64,000 nt of DNA, taken from NCBI RefSeq assembly GCF_014633365.1, contig NC_068350.1:37067119-37131118 (forward strand), written 5' to 3'. This document shows positions 1-11,287 of this stretch, in pieces. Position numbers and translations under genes: made by a program. Each line of letters begins with the position of its first letter. Within the stretch, counting starts at the first letter, position 1. The notes under the pieces were generated by a model, which worked only from the letters and a program-made list of their open reading frames with translations, did no database searches and had not been told where the DNA came from. The stretch comes from Diospyros lotus. Its lineage: Eukaryota > Streptophyta > Magnoliopsida > Ericales > Ebenaceae.

Positions 1-107
1 AAAGACATGACTGTCAGTTCAATAAATTATAGGTACCTATTTTCTAACACTTTGAAGAAAAACGGAAGTGAATAAGTAGTATAAAAACGCAATAGTCCAG
101 TATGTAC

Positions 108-279
108 CTTTAGTAAAGGAAATTTCATTGACAATGTGTCGATCATCATTTTTGTTTCCGTTGTATCTGGAGCAAATGCTAAAAACTCGCCCTTGGCCAA
201 CAGTGATTCCAACATTTGAACGAAAGAGGGAGATGTTTCACCTTTTCCCACTTCAACAAACATCTTTTTCTGAATGTGA
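108..279 (-). CDS. ABCA1: ABCA1 coding exon 3
   Basis: A 172-nt exon from acceptor GGGCAG to donor GTACAT. It encodes [19 protein letters not shown] through [10 protein letters not shown], part of the first extracytoplasmic loop. An alternative acceptor about 57 nt upstream (TTGTAG at 337-342) is open in frame but would insert residues not seen in the family, so the downstream site is preferred. Positions 1-107 are intron. Confidence 0.82.
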
Positions 280-3200
280 CTGCCCATAATGGAAACAGTT
301 TCATCACTTCCAGGACTAACTGTAAAAGGTGCAAACCTACAACTTGAAATGAAAAGGAAACCATTCTCTAACAAACTTTTAGGGTGATCACTTCTTTAGA
401 TAAAATGGACTGTGAAGTTTGTATGTTCAAAGTCGCAACTATTGTTGTTAAAATCACAATTCAATGCGTACAATTTTATGTGCCGGAGACCTAAAAACGA
501 TTTAACTCGCATGCAAAATTGGAATTGGGGTAAAATCACATTGAATCGCGAGTTAACTCGATAAAATCACTCAACTCGCAATTTCAGCGAGTGTAATTTT
601 GACTTGCTGGAAGCTTAGAGACAGAATTGAGAGCTTCCAATAAGTGACCAAATTGACTAATCAGTTAAAATTGAGAGCTTCACACACACACAGTAGGCAC
701 AAACACAACACAAAATCGAGGGCTTCCGCCATTCTCTGCCACCGTTCTCCCTCGTCGCGCGGTTGCTCGGTGCTCATGGTCGTCGTCTGCTTGCTTCTCG
801 GTTGCTTGGTGCTCAGTCGCACATCATCTTGGAATCTCGGCATTCTCAACTTCTCTCACAGTTGCACGCACTCGCACTCTCATCGTCATTGACGTTCTCA
901 AATTGGTTCTCTCATCATCATAGACGTTCTCATTTTCTTGGTTGTGTATTGATATATATATATATATAATATATTGTATATATACATATATTTCTTTCTT
1001 CTCAATTTGAGTATTAATATATATATATATTCATTTTATACATATATAATATATATTGTGTATATATATATATATTTCTTAGTTGTGTATTAATTCATTT
1101 TTTTATAAAATTATATTATTATAAACATATATTTACCTAAATTAAAAGGTATTTTTAATTATCTTTAAAATCTTACGATTTTACGATCTGATCTTGTGGA
1201 TGCTCCTTCGATCTCACTTAAAATCTCGATTTTAACAACCTTGGTCGCAACTCTTGATGAAATAGCCACATGCTTAGCTAACGAATAGTAAAAGTGGCTC
1301 AAGAAAAAAGGCCTATTATTTGTAAAGAAGTAACGTTTTACTAGAACAATTTCCCCCTTATCCTTCTTCATCCCATTCTTAATTTGATTGTTTAAACCAC
1401 ATCCAAAAAAACATTATGTTCCTATTCTTTTCCCCACATCCTTCATCCTATTCTTAATTTGATTGCTAAGAAAATCCTAAAATATATGCAACAAAAGCTT
1501 CTATTACATACTTCTTAAAGCTATAGGACCCACAAGTTGGGGAAATTTTGGTTTCTTTCCTTCATGCTCACAGAAATCTTTTTTTCTTAATGAAAAGAAT
1601 GAAGTAAATTACAGCAATAAGTGAGAAATTTTTTAATTGAAATTAAACGGCCATGCCACACATGTATAAAAAAGATGCACAAAACGAAAATTATAGTAAT
1701 TTTCATTCTTAAATCTTAATAAAGATCATAAAGACATACGGCTGAGCAGGATGAATTTGTGTATCAACTCGAGTCCTTACAGCAATTAGCATCAGCATTA
1801 CAATAGTCGGAAGCAAAACCTGCCACCATGAAAAGAAAACAAAAGGATGCATCTTTAGTATTCTATATTGGAAGTGTTCGATACAAAACTCACTAGATAG
1901 AACAAGTTGGAAACTTGGAGCAATCAAGAAGAAGAAGATGAAAGAGAAGATTTCATCAACTAGCTTCCTGGTTGCATAAAAGAACTTCCTGGTCAAAACA
2001 TTTTCATATGACAAGTGCAACAAGTGACAATTAGGGGCAACAAGTGAATGGCATATATATCAGTTCAGCACTTCAGTTAGGGGTCACCCCATAAATCTTG
2101 ACTGCCCAACATTCCAAGTCATACAACAAAAACGGTCTTATAGTCATTTGATAAAGCTTTCCTTTTACCTTTACAAGGATTTTACAATCACATAAAATAC
2201 TAGATACATTTCTCCAATCTAATCATCATATCTCAATTCTGTAAATAAAATCCTCAATACTATCTGCATCTTTTTGAACAATTAATACGAGGTATTTAAA
2301 TCAAGCATTTCTGAAAAATAAATTGATCTTCAACTTTCACTACAACATCACACCCACACTTATATTTTCTTTTATTCTTTTTTATTTTTTTGCTAGGTAA
2401 AATTATATTAAAAGGAGTAGATAACCATGGGATTTAAAGGCTAAGGATTCATGGGGCTGCAAACCCAAGGATCCAACAAAAGACAGGAAGAAACATCCAC
2501 AACTAATGGAAAATCCCAATACAAAGCAAAAAGATAAGCAATAAGTCAACAAAATCCAACAACATACCAATTAAAATTAATAATTCATCATAAATAAGCT
2601 TAGTTGGGAGCACTAGAATGCACTCAATTTCCAAATAGGATACACACGCGCGGATGACAATGTATAATAACAGAACAATCAATAATAGAATTGAAAAGAA
2701 CAAGAAAAAGAATGCAAACCACACGAGAACACTAGATTTATCCTGGTTCAGATCATCTATTGAGATGATCCTACATCTAGCCTTAATCCCCGGGAGCAAT
2801 CTTCCTTCACTAATATGAATGAATCAATACACAAGTCTCTCACGAGTACAAGAAACAATTGAGATTACAAAAGCTGTCACTTAGTCTTTCCTTTCATACA
2901 ATTGCACTAATTCATCAAACTAAGCGACTACCCTCAGCCCTCTATTTATAAACAATAGGGGAGGACAATACAATGGAAATTAACGAGTATGACAATACCA
3001 ATTATACCCCCAACTAATTAGTTACCGTTAGAAAAACCCTAACTTACTAACTAACTTGTCACTTGAGACTTTGACTTGCCTTCACTGATTTCTAAAGACT
3101 TACTCGATGCAAACTGAACAACACTCACAAAAACCCAGACAAGGGGTGACAATGACCCAACAAGGAAAGGCCTTCTACTCCAAATGACAACCCCATCGGC

Positions 3201-6200
3201 CAGGTATAAAATAGCCTGAAAACCATGGGCCATAATCCATGATAGTGAGCTATTATTTATGGCTTAGATTTCTGTAAAAAGGGTTGAGACAGACCATTTA
3301 AGGTCATTGAACTCTCTGGTAGAAGTCATGGCTAAAAGTAGCTGCTCAACTAAACAACCATTGCACCACAGAGAGGGGACCGAGGTGGAGGAAAAGAATA
3401 AAACCTGCTAGGTCAAAAAGCCCACAAGAAGCACTTATACCCTCCAAAAAAGTTGTTGGGCATGAAACCAGATTTGGGGTTGAGCAATGCAAGTCCAGTA
3501 TATCTATCCTAAGATTCCATGGACAAACCACATGGCCTTGTAGAGATCTTGAATAGTGGTTGCCACCATGGGAAACAAACTGATTCGAGTGCGAGATCCG
3601 GCACAAGCACAAAGGCGGGCGATAGCAAGATGCGGTGCAAGCACAATGGCTACAGTGAGATTCGAGTTAGGCACAACGATGACTGGGAGATCCAATGCAA
3701 GTGCAACAGTGATGGCCCAATGCAAGCATGACAATAACTGCAAGATTCAACACAAGCGCGATGGCAACAGTAATATTTGACGTAAATGCAACAGCAGTGA
3801 CACGACCTAACATAGGCGTGACTTCTAGAACTGAAGCAACACTAACAACGACTAGCAAGGAAGATGAAGCAACAAGGACTAGTGAGGAAAATGAAGTAAG
3901 ATCTGATGCAAGATTAATGCCAACGGCAAGATCTCTAATCTCGAGTTTTAACAAAGACTAGGGTTGGGGAGGCAGGCCTTGAAGGTTGAGGCATACTTTC
4001 CAAGATCGTGTACGCTAGGGGTTGTGGTACGAGGTTGGGGTCGAGGTAAGGGTTGGGGTTGGGTTCGATTCAGGGTCGAGGTATGTAATGGAGCATAATA
4101 GGCAGTACGTTGGTCAGTATGCTAATTGGGGTCGCAGTACGTTTTGAATATTTATTTGGACCAATATTAAATTTATATTAACTAAATTATATATTTTGTT
4201 GTTTCTTAAAAAATTGATATTTTTATTAATGCTTTAAAGCTTTTATTTGCCTTTTCAATTTTACCCTCAGTTACTTTGGCAATCCTTCAATAGCTAACAG
4301 AAGTGCAAAACCATCCAACACACTAATATTATAGCAAGTGCAAAACGAGCATAGCAACAAGTACAACAAGTGCTAAAAACATCACAAATAAAACATACCA
4401 AATTGTCAACAGGGAAACAAAAAATATCACTATAATTTTCTTCCTAGTAAGTCTCCCATGATGATCTCATTTCTTTTTGGTAAGCTTTCCGCGATGATCG
4501 TTGTAATTTTCTTCTTGTTCACAACGTTATTTGTTTAAGTCGCATCATAGTTTTCTTCTTGCAACATTATAAGTTTGCTTCTACTTGAAATTCCGGATCA
4601 CTAAAATAGCGATCCAACTCATGACCTAGACTAGAGTGAACTAGGTCAAAAACAACCCACAAATTGAGGCCTTGACAGTGCTGGTTGGAGAAGAACAGAA
4701 GGGAAAAGATGGAAGGGGAAAAGGAAGGGGGATTGAATGATAGAACCCTAGCAAGCAGGGAAGGGGTCCTCATAGCAGTGCCTTAAGCATTCACTCAACT
4801 TACATCCCACATATTTGGTTTTCAACTTGAAATCTTTCAATTCTAAGGTATTCCTCCATAATTCAAATTAGAGTTCAAACTTACCAATGATAATAAAATT
4901 TGCAATATCAATACAAATTTAATCAACCTTGATAAGATTCTGGAGGAGTAAAGTAGAGATTGAGATGGATAAGACTTTTAATATGGATTTAAGGTGTATG
5001 ATTCAACTAAACCCCATGAAATGCATCAATTTGATTTTGCACCTAAAATAGTTGATCGATGCAAGGAGAATATGCACGTGACAACAATGAGTAGAGGGTT
5101 CAATTAGTTTGAGTATTGGTTGTAAGTTGTATATTGTTAACTACTCAAGTATAGTGCATGATTCAAGGAATCAAGGTTTTCAATTATTATGAATTTTTAG
5201 TAGAGTTTTCCTCATAAAATATAGTGTGCCTTAATTTATACATTGTTAACTATTCAAGTATAGTGCATGATTCAAAAACCAGAAGCTTTTACCTACAATG
5301 GATTTAGGTTATAGAGTTTTCCTCATAAAATATAGTGAACCTCTTTAATTTGGCACAAATTATTTTGCATGTGATATGGCTAATCATGTGTGGCTTGTGA
5401 ATAAAGATTCCAAGACCTAATCAAATCTCAAACCAATGGCACAAAAAGGAAAATCCAAGTATTCCAGAGGGGCTTTCAAAATTGAAAATTCTTGCATGGT
5501 ATCTGAGCAAAAATTATTTCCTCAATTGGTATCGATGCATATTGGTTTCTCATAATTAACACCCAAAACCTACACCAACAGAAACTCAACATCCATTTGA
5601 CCTGCCTAGCCATGAAAAATATAATTATTTGTTGGTATTTACCTTTCTCACAAGATCATTTATTTGTCTTGGTGCCAAAGCTAGTAAATGGTTATTCTAC
5701 ATGCCTCTTGCATTAATATATATAATATGCAAGGATTAGCTCATAAAATGTTTTTGATCATTCAGACACTAGCAAGAACGTAATCACGAGATTTTTTCCC
5801 AGTTCTGCTTAGTACTAGTTGCAAGTTGCAAGAAGTACAAAGACATAACCTCTAATGTCTTTTAGAGTTCTACACACTGTGATGCAATGACAAGGTATAA
5901 AATGGAAAATAAAAAATATGGTCCGACAAGATTAACTGCAAATGTTTTAATCCTTTACTGCTTGTAAACTGGATACATATTTTAGTTGAGATCCTTATTT
6001 TAGGGCAATTTATAGTTTAACTGTAGAGCTTGGACAAAGACCACATAATCACACACTCGGTTTCAAAATATTGCACCTCTTTAGATTGGAGTAAAGCATG
6101 ATACAATAGAACAATATCACTTTTTTTCCTTATTATCATAACCCAGGTTACCAATTATCAATATGGATACTATATACGCCTAAATCATCTCAACCAATTT

Positions 6201-7432
6201 CCTCTCATTTTAACTTCAGTGAATATTACCTCTTTCCACTCACACACGTATTCATCCCTAAATTTTATCTCTCTTTGCTTTTGTATAGATCTTAGAATCC
6301 CTGTCTAAGCTACATTATCTTTTAACAGTTCATGGCATAAAGCATACTATGTTTATTGCAATATTGTAAAGTTGCCCTAGTTTCCTCTACTTAATCCATA
6401 TCTTGTCTTATTTCTGTGAGCGTGTTAACACCAAGTTCTCCATCCTCATCTACAATAACTCCTATGGATTGAAATTGTTCAGACCCTCAATTCCAACTAT
6501 TCTTCATTCCTATGTTGATTTCCAAGAAATATGCATTTCCATAATCCAGTTTAGTTTTTCTTATCTTAAAGCCTCTAAATTCTAATTGTTTCATTCACTA
6601 AATATTATTAACAAACAATATACTCCGCCAGAACCCATCTTGTACATGTCCAGAGTCCAGTCAATTGACCTTTCCCAGACAAATATGTGATGGCTCGTGA
6701 TAGAGTAAAAAGAACTTTTATTTATAGATTAAAATAAAAATTGCAATAAAGCCAACAAATGAATCTCTTGATATTGGTAAGAATTAAGAGACGGATAAAT
6801 AATTTTCAAATTTTCTCGTTTGCCAATTTTGATAGGAGAACCATGTTAAACACTAGATGCTTCTGTGCGTTCACTAATTAAAATGTTGCAGCGAAAGACC
6901 GAAATTCATCACAATCCTAAGCACAATACAACCTAAACTCGCAGCCGATAAACATATTTATCACCCACTATTACTATCTACATTAGTATCATCTTCATCG
7001 TGAACTTAAATAACAGAGAAGGAAGCAGCTCTTAGTTAGTTCCCCTCAGAGCGGCTCGCTCTCCGGTTCTGGGTTTTTTTATTCGTTTTCGTCCCCCTTA
7101 TTCCACGTTCCTTCATCGTCAGCTCGCAACCGAAAGTAAAACGGAAAAAAAATCGACAGAAAAATTCTAATTCGCCAATTAGTGCAAACTTTGGCCGTAA
7201 CACAAGCATAACACAAAGAAGCAAAATTCGAGAAAATTTAACTAATACAGGTAAACTCACAGTTGCATAGCATGATCAGCATCTGTATCTGATAGCTATG
7301 TTGTGTGTGCGCGTCTGAGAGAGAAAGAGAGTTCGGATTGCAAACCTCCGCACAAGTGACGAAAGGATGGCGAGCTTTGAGAAGCCAGTTCTTGCGAAGC
7401 ATCACTTTCAACTGTCGCCGCGAGTTCCCCAT
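108..7432 (-). CDS. ABCA1: ABCA1-type full-size ABC transporter, 5' part (three coding exons, gene continues beyond left edge)
   Basis: This is the N-terminal end of a plant ABCA-subfamily full-size transporter (ABCA1/AOH1 type), a membrane ATPase of lipid/sterol-type transport. Three exons join in frame: 7346-7432, 1740-1819 and 108-279. The first starts [19 protein letters not shown] and runs to FVTCAE. The second gives the start of the first membrane segment, [20 protein letters not shown], then QIHPAQP. The third contains [18 protein letters not shown] and [18 protein letters not shown], part of the large extracytoplasmic loop. This order matches my memory of Arabidopsis ABCA1 closely. 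All introns obey GT-AG: donors GTTTGC, GTATGT and GTACAT; acceptors GGCAG and GGGCAG. Phases are 0, 2 and 0. Intron 1 is about 5.5 kb and intron 2 about 1.5 kb. The nucleotide-binding domains and most membrane segments lie outside the window, so the integrity of the whole gene is unknown. Confidence 0.85.
427..1258. repeat. Possible inverted-repeat-bounded insert in ABCA1 intron 2
   Basis: The ends carry related sequences in opposite orientation: TTGTTGTTAAAATC near 441-455 and GATTTTAACAACC near 1229-1241, each next to a GTCGCAAC motif (same strand on both sides). The interior has CTCGCAATTT-like motifs (540-600), a more GC-rich stretch (715-900) and TA repeats. No target duplication or coding capacity was found. 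A decayed DNA-transposon derivative is one reading; chance similarity is another. Confidence 0.25.
948..1076. repeat. TA-rich microsatellite cluster
   Basis: Three runs of alternating T and A (about 950-968, 1017-1031 and 1058-1073) separated by short AT-rich spacers, inside ABCA1 intron 2. This is low-complexity, slippage-prone sequence with no other sign of function. Confidence 0.85.
1740..1819 (-). CDS. ABCA1: ABCA1 coding exon 2
   Basis: An 80-nt exon after a pyrimidine-rich tract and acceptor GGCAG. It encodes the hydrophobic stretch [14 protein letters not shown] followed by [13 protein letters not shown], the first transmembrane helix and start of the lumenal or extracellular loop. 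The donor is a consensus GTATGT, leaving phase 2. Confidence 0.82.
1820..3579. other. ABCA1 intron 1, 3' part: non-coding, with an unassigned repeat-like stretch
   Basis: No exon was recognised. The stretch 2650-3030 contains TTTATCCTGGTTCAGATCATC followed by short direct and inverted motifs and TCTATTTATAAAC. This resembles non-coding ends of LTR or other transcribed plant repeats, but I could not assign it to a family or find its borders. Confidence 0.4.
3580..3900. repeat. Degenerate GCACAA-rich tandem repeat in ABCA1 intron 1
   Basis: Variants of the motif (G/A)(C/A)ACAAGC(A/G)C(A/G)A..GGC recur roughly every 30-40 bases from 3598 to about 3790. Examples are GGCACAAGCACAAAGG, GTGCAAGCACAATGGC, GTTAGGCACAACGATG and CACAAGCGCGATGGCAAC. 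After 3790 the pattern fades into ACAACGACTAGCAAGG-type units. The units are diverged, so open frames across it are probably by-products of the repeat, not genes. Confidence 0.5.
3990..7345. other. ABCA1 intron 1, 5' part: non-coding
   Basis: Mostly AT-rich sequence with no exon or transposon recognised. Two local features stand out: a G-rich stretch of GGTTGGGG/GGGTTGGG motifs at 4015-4085, and a near-repeat of GTATAGTGCATGATTCAA at about 5150 and 5257 followed each time by a TAGAGTTTTCCTCATAAAATATAGTG motif, which suggests a local duplication of about 110 bases. Confidence 0.5.
7346..7432 (-). CDS. ABCA1: ABCA1 coding exon 1
   Basis: Twenty-nine codons from the ATG at 7432-7430. The basic, tryptophan-containing N-terminus ([16 protein letters not shown]) is the cytosolic leader before the first membrane helix in ABCA1 proteins. 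An upstream in-frame codon could add a few residues, but the MGNSRRQ start agrees with the family. The exon ends with GAG followed by donor GTTTGC, in phase 0. Confidence 0.85.
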
Positions 7433-7653
7433 CTTCTTCCCTTCTCCTCGCTCGATCAAGCCCTATGCCTTCTCTGTGCGGGTGAGGGAGAGAGAGAGAG
7501 AGAGAGACAGAGGGGGGAGAAAGATTGCGTCTGAATTGTAGGCTAGAGACAGACAGAGAGTAACAGTGCGGTGCTTGGGGAAAAGGAAATCGGGTTTGAG
7601 ACGACAACCGTCTCGACCGGGAGGACGAGGTGGCAACGCCACCGCCCGACGAA

Positions 7654-7725
7654 TCACTTTTTGGGCATTGGAGAGAGAGAGAGACAATAAAATACAGTTT
7701 TTCTCGTTTTATATTTTTATATTAT
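7654..7725 (-). promoter_or_regulatory. Putative ABCA1 core promoter and 5' leader start
   Basis: Reading the minus strand toward ATG 7432, an AT-rich TATAAAAATATAAAA-type box lies at about 7708-7722. About 30 nt further on is a CT-repeat tract (about 7670-7685), the layout of a plant TATA box followed by a pyrimidine patch at the start site. A four-codon upstream reading frame (ATG at 7668-7666, stop at 7656-7654) would sit in the leader. A second CT tract lies near 7490-7507. The transcription start is inferred, not seen. Confidence 0.45.
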
Positions 7726-8129
7726 GACTTCGATTTGGGTTCTTGTATTAAAAAAAAAAATTAATTAAAATATCTTTTTTTACTGAAATAATAAATCTTT
7801 CTATTAATATTGTTTTTATTCAAATAAAAAATATTTGTAATCGAGTAATATTTTTAAACTAAAATTTGTTTATAAATATTAATCGAGTATAAGTTGTTTT
7901 TAATCAAGTAACACTTATTCTTGATTTTTTAGATTGACTTAATTTTTTCATATTTGTTCAATTTGTTTGGGTTAAAATTATTCAGTTTTTCTATTTGTTT
8001 GGCAGTTTAGTTCGCTTACCTCTAATAATTTTATCATCTAGTGATATCACAATGAATTCTTAATTTAGCGCAACTTGTAAGTGGCAAAAATACTGAAAAA
8101 ATGAGAAAATAAAACGAACTTCTAAAATA
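7726..8129. other. Intergenic AT-rich DNA upstream of ABCA1
   Basis: Low-complexity A/T runs with no gene, repeat border or RNA gene seen. Confidence 0.6.
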
Positions 8130-8448
8130 TGACATTTAAAGAATGTGAATTTGTTTATCCCTTTAATAAGGGTGAACGAAACCCCCGTTCAAAACTTAAC
8201 GATGAGATGGAAAAGATGTAGCAACAAGATGGCGAGAGGCAATTGCAGCTATAAGGCGATGAGGATTCAATGACGAGACAACGACGACAAAAGGAAGATG
8301 TGCGAGAGGCAGTTACTAAAAGGAAATGGGAAACTAGAGAAAGATGAAAGAAATCTTCGTTAACTTTTTTATGGGGGTTTCGTTCACCCCATTAAAGGGG
8401 CGAACAAATTCGCACTCGCATTTTAGGCATCGACTCAAATGTCCTTTT
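8130..8448. mobile_element. MITE-like hairpin element
   Basis: The inner arms are a strong inverted pair: GGGTGAACGAAACCCCC at 8170-8186 and its complement GGGGGTTTCGTTCACCCC at 8373-8390. The similarity continues outward through CCTTTAAT and GAATTTGTT to about 8144 and 8414, and weakly to GACATTT-type ends near 8130 and 8448. There is no coding capacity. The size of about 0.3 kb and long subterminal inverted repeats fit a non-autonomous DNA transposon. The target duplication is unclear, so the superfamily is not assigned. Confidence 0.6.
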
Positions 8449-10566
8449 TGTTGGGTTAAAAATATCTTCAAATAATTTACTTAAACAAAAAAATTGAACC
8501 ACGATTACCTCAAAAAATATGCTTAAATCATGATAATATAAAATTTTATCTACATAAAACACTTGAGAAAAACAATAATTTATAAATAAAACAAAACGTA
8601 TGTATATATAATATAATAGTCATATACATATCATTTAATAAATAATTAAAAATTTAAAAATTATTGTAAGCTCCAAAGACCTTATTGGTATGGATGAGCA
8701 TTCGGTTAGTTTAGTTACTGAAATGACCAAATTGCTCAAAGCGAATAGATTAAATTTATGTCAAAAATTGAACCGAATTGAATTAATATATTTTTAAATC
8801 AAACAAAAAAAATACCTAACCAATAAAAAAAAACCCTAAAAAATAAAAAAACTAAAATAACAAAGTGCAAAAATGATAAAGTTGTTGATATTTCGATCAA
8901 TATTCTAATTTTCATTTTTTTTAATATAAAAATCGAACTAAACTCAAATAATCAAAATTACAAAATTTCAAAAATAAATCGAACTAACTTACAGTTTGAA
9001 CCGAACTTGCAATTTTAGCTGGTTTAATCTGGTTATTTTAGTTTAACGAAAATATTGCTGACCACCCTACTTATCCAACAAAAATAAATTTTAGACATGA
9101 GTTTTAATTAAAATGCCAAAATTAAGAAAATAAAAACAGGAAAACTCTTGGCTAAAAAAAATAAAAAGTAAGCTTAAAGGGGCCCACAGAATTGGAATTT
9201 AGCCTAACATTCGCCGTCGTAGATGTTAGAAAGGTCTCACTTAAGCCAACCACTACAAACAAGTCACCACCTTCTTTGAAACTTCCACAATTCAAAAATA
9301 AAAAAATAATAAATACCTTTATTTAAAAACAAGTGCATATCGGTGAATAGTCTCAACACCGTATGATATTGCCAGTTGAGTTGATCAGGAGACTTTAAGA
9401 CTCGACCATTTCCGTGGTATAATTATGATCTTTTACCGATTCTCGAGTCTTTATAAAGATAATTTTTTTTAAGAGATACATATCTTACTAATTAAAAAAT
9501 ATTATTAATACATCATAAATTATACTTAGTATTATTGTTTTTACCCAATCTTCCATCGCTTTCGTCTTTGATTTTGATAGAAGAGATAAATCACAAGTGA
9601 AGATTTTACCTCACTGTGCAAGATAAATGGTATAAATCTCAATTTATCATAACTCAATCACTTAACATATGTCCTAGTAACTACATCATGAGCTATATTT
9701 TAAGTTATATAATGTAATATAAATATTCAAAATCCCCACATCTAAGATAATAAAGTAAAACGGTATGAGGTGATAAGACGCATGAGTAAAATACCCCACA
9801 CTCAAAGTGATAAGATGTGAAGGATATTTTTATTATTTATGATATATAATTCAAGGGGTATTAATAATGTGGTCTCTTACTAAATATGTATTGATCGCAT
9901 TATTATTAGGCCGTTCAATCACAAATTTAGTTATTAACTTAAGCTTTAAAAAATCTATCGAGGATAACCCTCGCCAATTTTTTATAATTAGAGCAAGTTT
10001 TGGACAAAATTAGACTTAGAATTACTAAAAATGCTTCAAAACTAAGAAAAGTCAATCAAGAGCACAATTACTATCTTGACGCCCTAGTCCGTGTATTTGT
10101 TACTCCACCCCAAGGGCACGTAATGAAAAGCCTCAAAATTAAAATATATTCAATAATATTTTATAAATAAAAATTTTAAATTTTGTTGTATCACACAAGT
10201 TGATGAGACTATGCTTATAAGGTCCATGTGTGACTATACTATACTGTAAAAAATAAAATATAAAATAATTATCACGCTTAAAATAAGTTGATGTAATAAG
10301 ATATACGAAAGAGTAAAATATGAAAATATTAGGGGTGTTTAAATTTCAATTCAAACCAACTAGATCTCGTTTTAGTTCTCCGTCCACCTTTAGAGTTCAA
10401 TTGATTTTTAGTACAATTCAATTCGGGATCGGTCCAAGATTGAAAATTAATTGCAATTAGTATAATATTATTATAGATTAATCATAAACATACAATATAT
10501 AACATAATAAAATTTTAAACATGCATAAAGTATATACATGTTTTCTAAAAACATTTATATTAAATA
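8449..10566. other. Intergenic, no gene seen
   Basis: AT-rich sequence of about 2.1 kb. No convincing open frame, RNA gene or repeat border was found. Confidence 0.6.
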
Positions 10567-10567
10567 T

Positions 10568-11287
10568 TGTTACGGGTGTTTCTCGCTCTACTCCTTATGG
10601 ATTGGACTTAACTCAACGGACCAGCCCAATCGCACGAGACCCAACAGACCTCGAGCTGAATTCGTCGAAGCGAGCTCGCACATTGCTGAGGTCCAAGCTT
10701 GAATCGCAAGGCCAAGCGAACTCCCAACAATCCCTCTGGCTTTCCAGCCTATTTGAGCGAGCTCCCAACTACACTTCGAGCGAGATCTAGTGACTCCTGC
10801 AGTTCGTCGCCCTAGCCAATTAGCTCGCATAACAAGAATGTCATATGCCAGAGAATATTAGTGAGCTAGTGGCTGTCCTAGCTTGGCCATCCAGGCCCAA
10901 TCTGACCTCATCTTCTTAGCCCATTTGATCGGCCCATGTAAGTCCCATCTTGGCCCCTTGCATCAACATCATTACAGTCGCGTCTGAATTTTAGCGCATC
11001 CACCTTAGATCCTATCTTCATTAATGACGGATTTCATCCACATTAATGAGAGTCTCATCGGCACCTTGTTGCTGCATGGGCATTTTCGCCAGCGCTGGAT
11101 ATTCTGTCCCATCATCTACAGACATACAACACATGCAGGAAGACATCTCTTCCTCCCATATATCAACCAGTTCTTCCAAAAGCCTTGGTATGTTTTTTTT
11201 GCCAACTTGCTGATATTCTGCATTTATTTACTCGTTTACTCATTTGAGCATCGGAGTACTTTGCAGGGACCGGCCGACGGGTCAACA
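10568..11287 (+). repeat. Probable solo LTR or LTR fragment (Ty3/gypsy-like)
   Basis: A block of about 720 bases, much richer in GC than its surroundings, starting TGTTACGGGTGTTTCTCGCT and ending near GACGGGTCAACA. It includes the stretch CATTTGAGCATCGGAGTACTTTGCAGG (in pieces), a motif typical of the transcribed end of many plant gypsy LTRs. No primer-binding site, internal region or clear target duplication was found, so a solo LTR or a truncated LTR is likely. Short open frames inside it do not look like genes. Confidence 0.5.

Noticed and set aside
644..969. Open frames with HTHSHSH-type low-complexity products
   Set aside because: They lie inside ABCA1 intron 2, have repetitive composition and show no domain.
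3504..3961. Overlapping frames on both strands of 70-95 codons
   Set aside because: A stop-poor tandem repeat explains them. Products on both strands are low-complexity and lack start context or homology.
7305..7687. Several overlapping open frames on both strands around the ABCA1 start
   Set aside because: They arise from GA/CT repeats and the 5' leader. Only the frame starting at 7432 on the minus strand matches a known protein.
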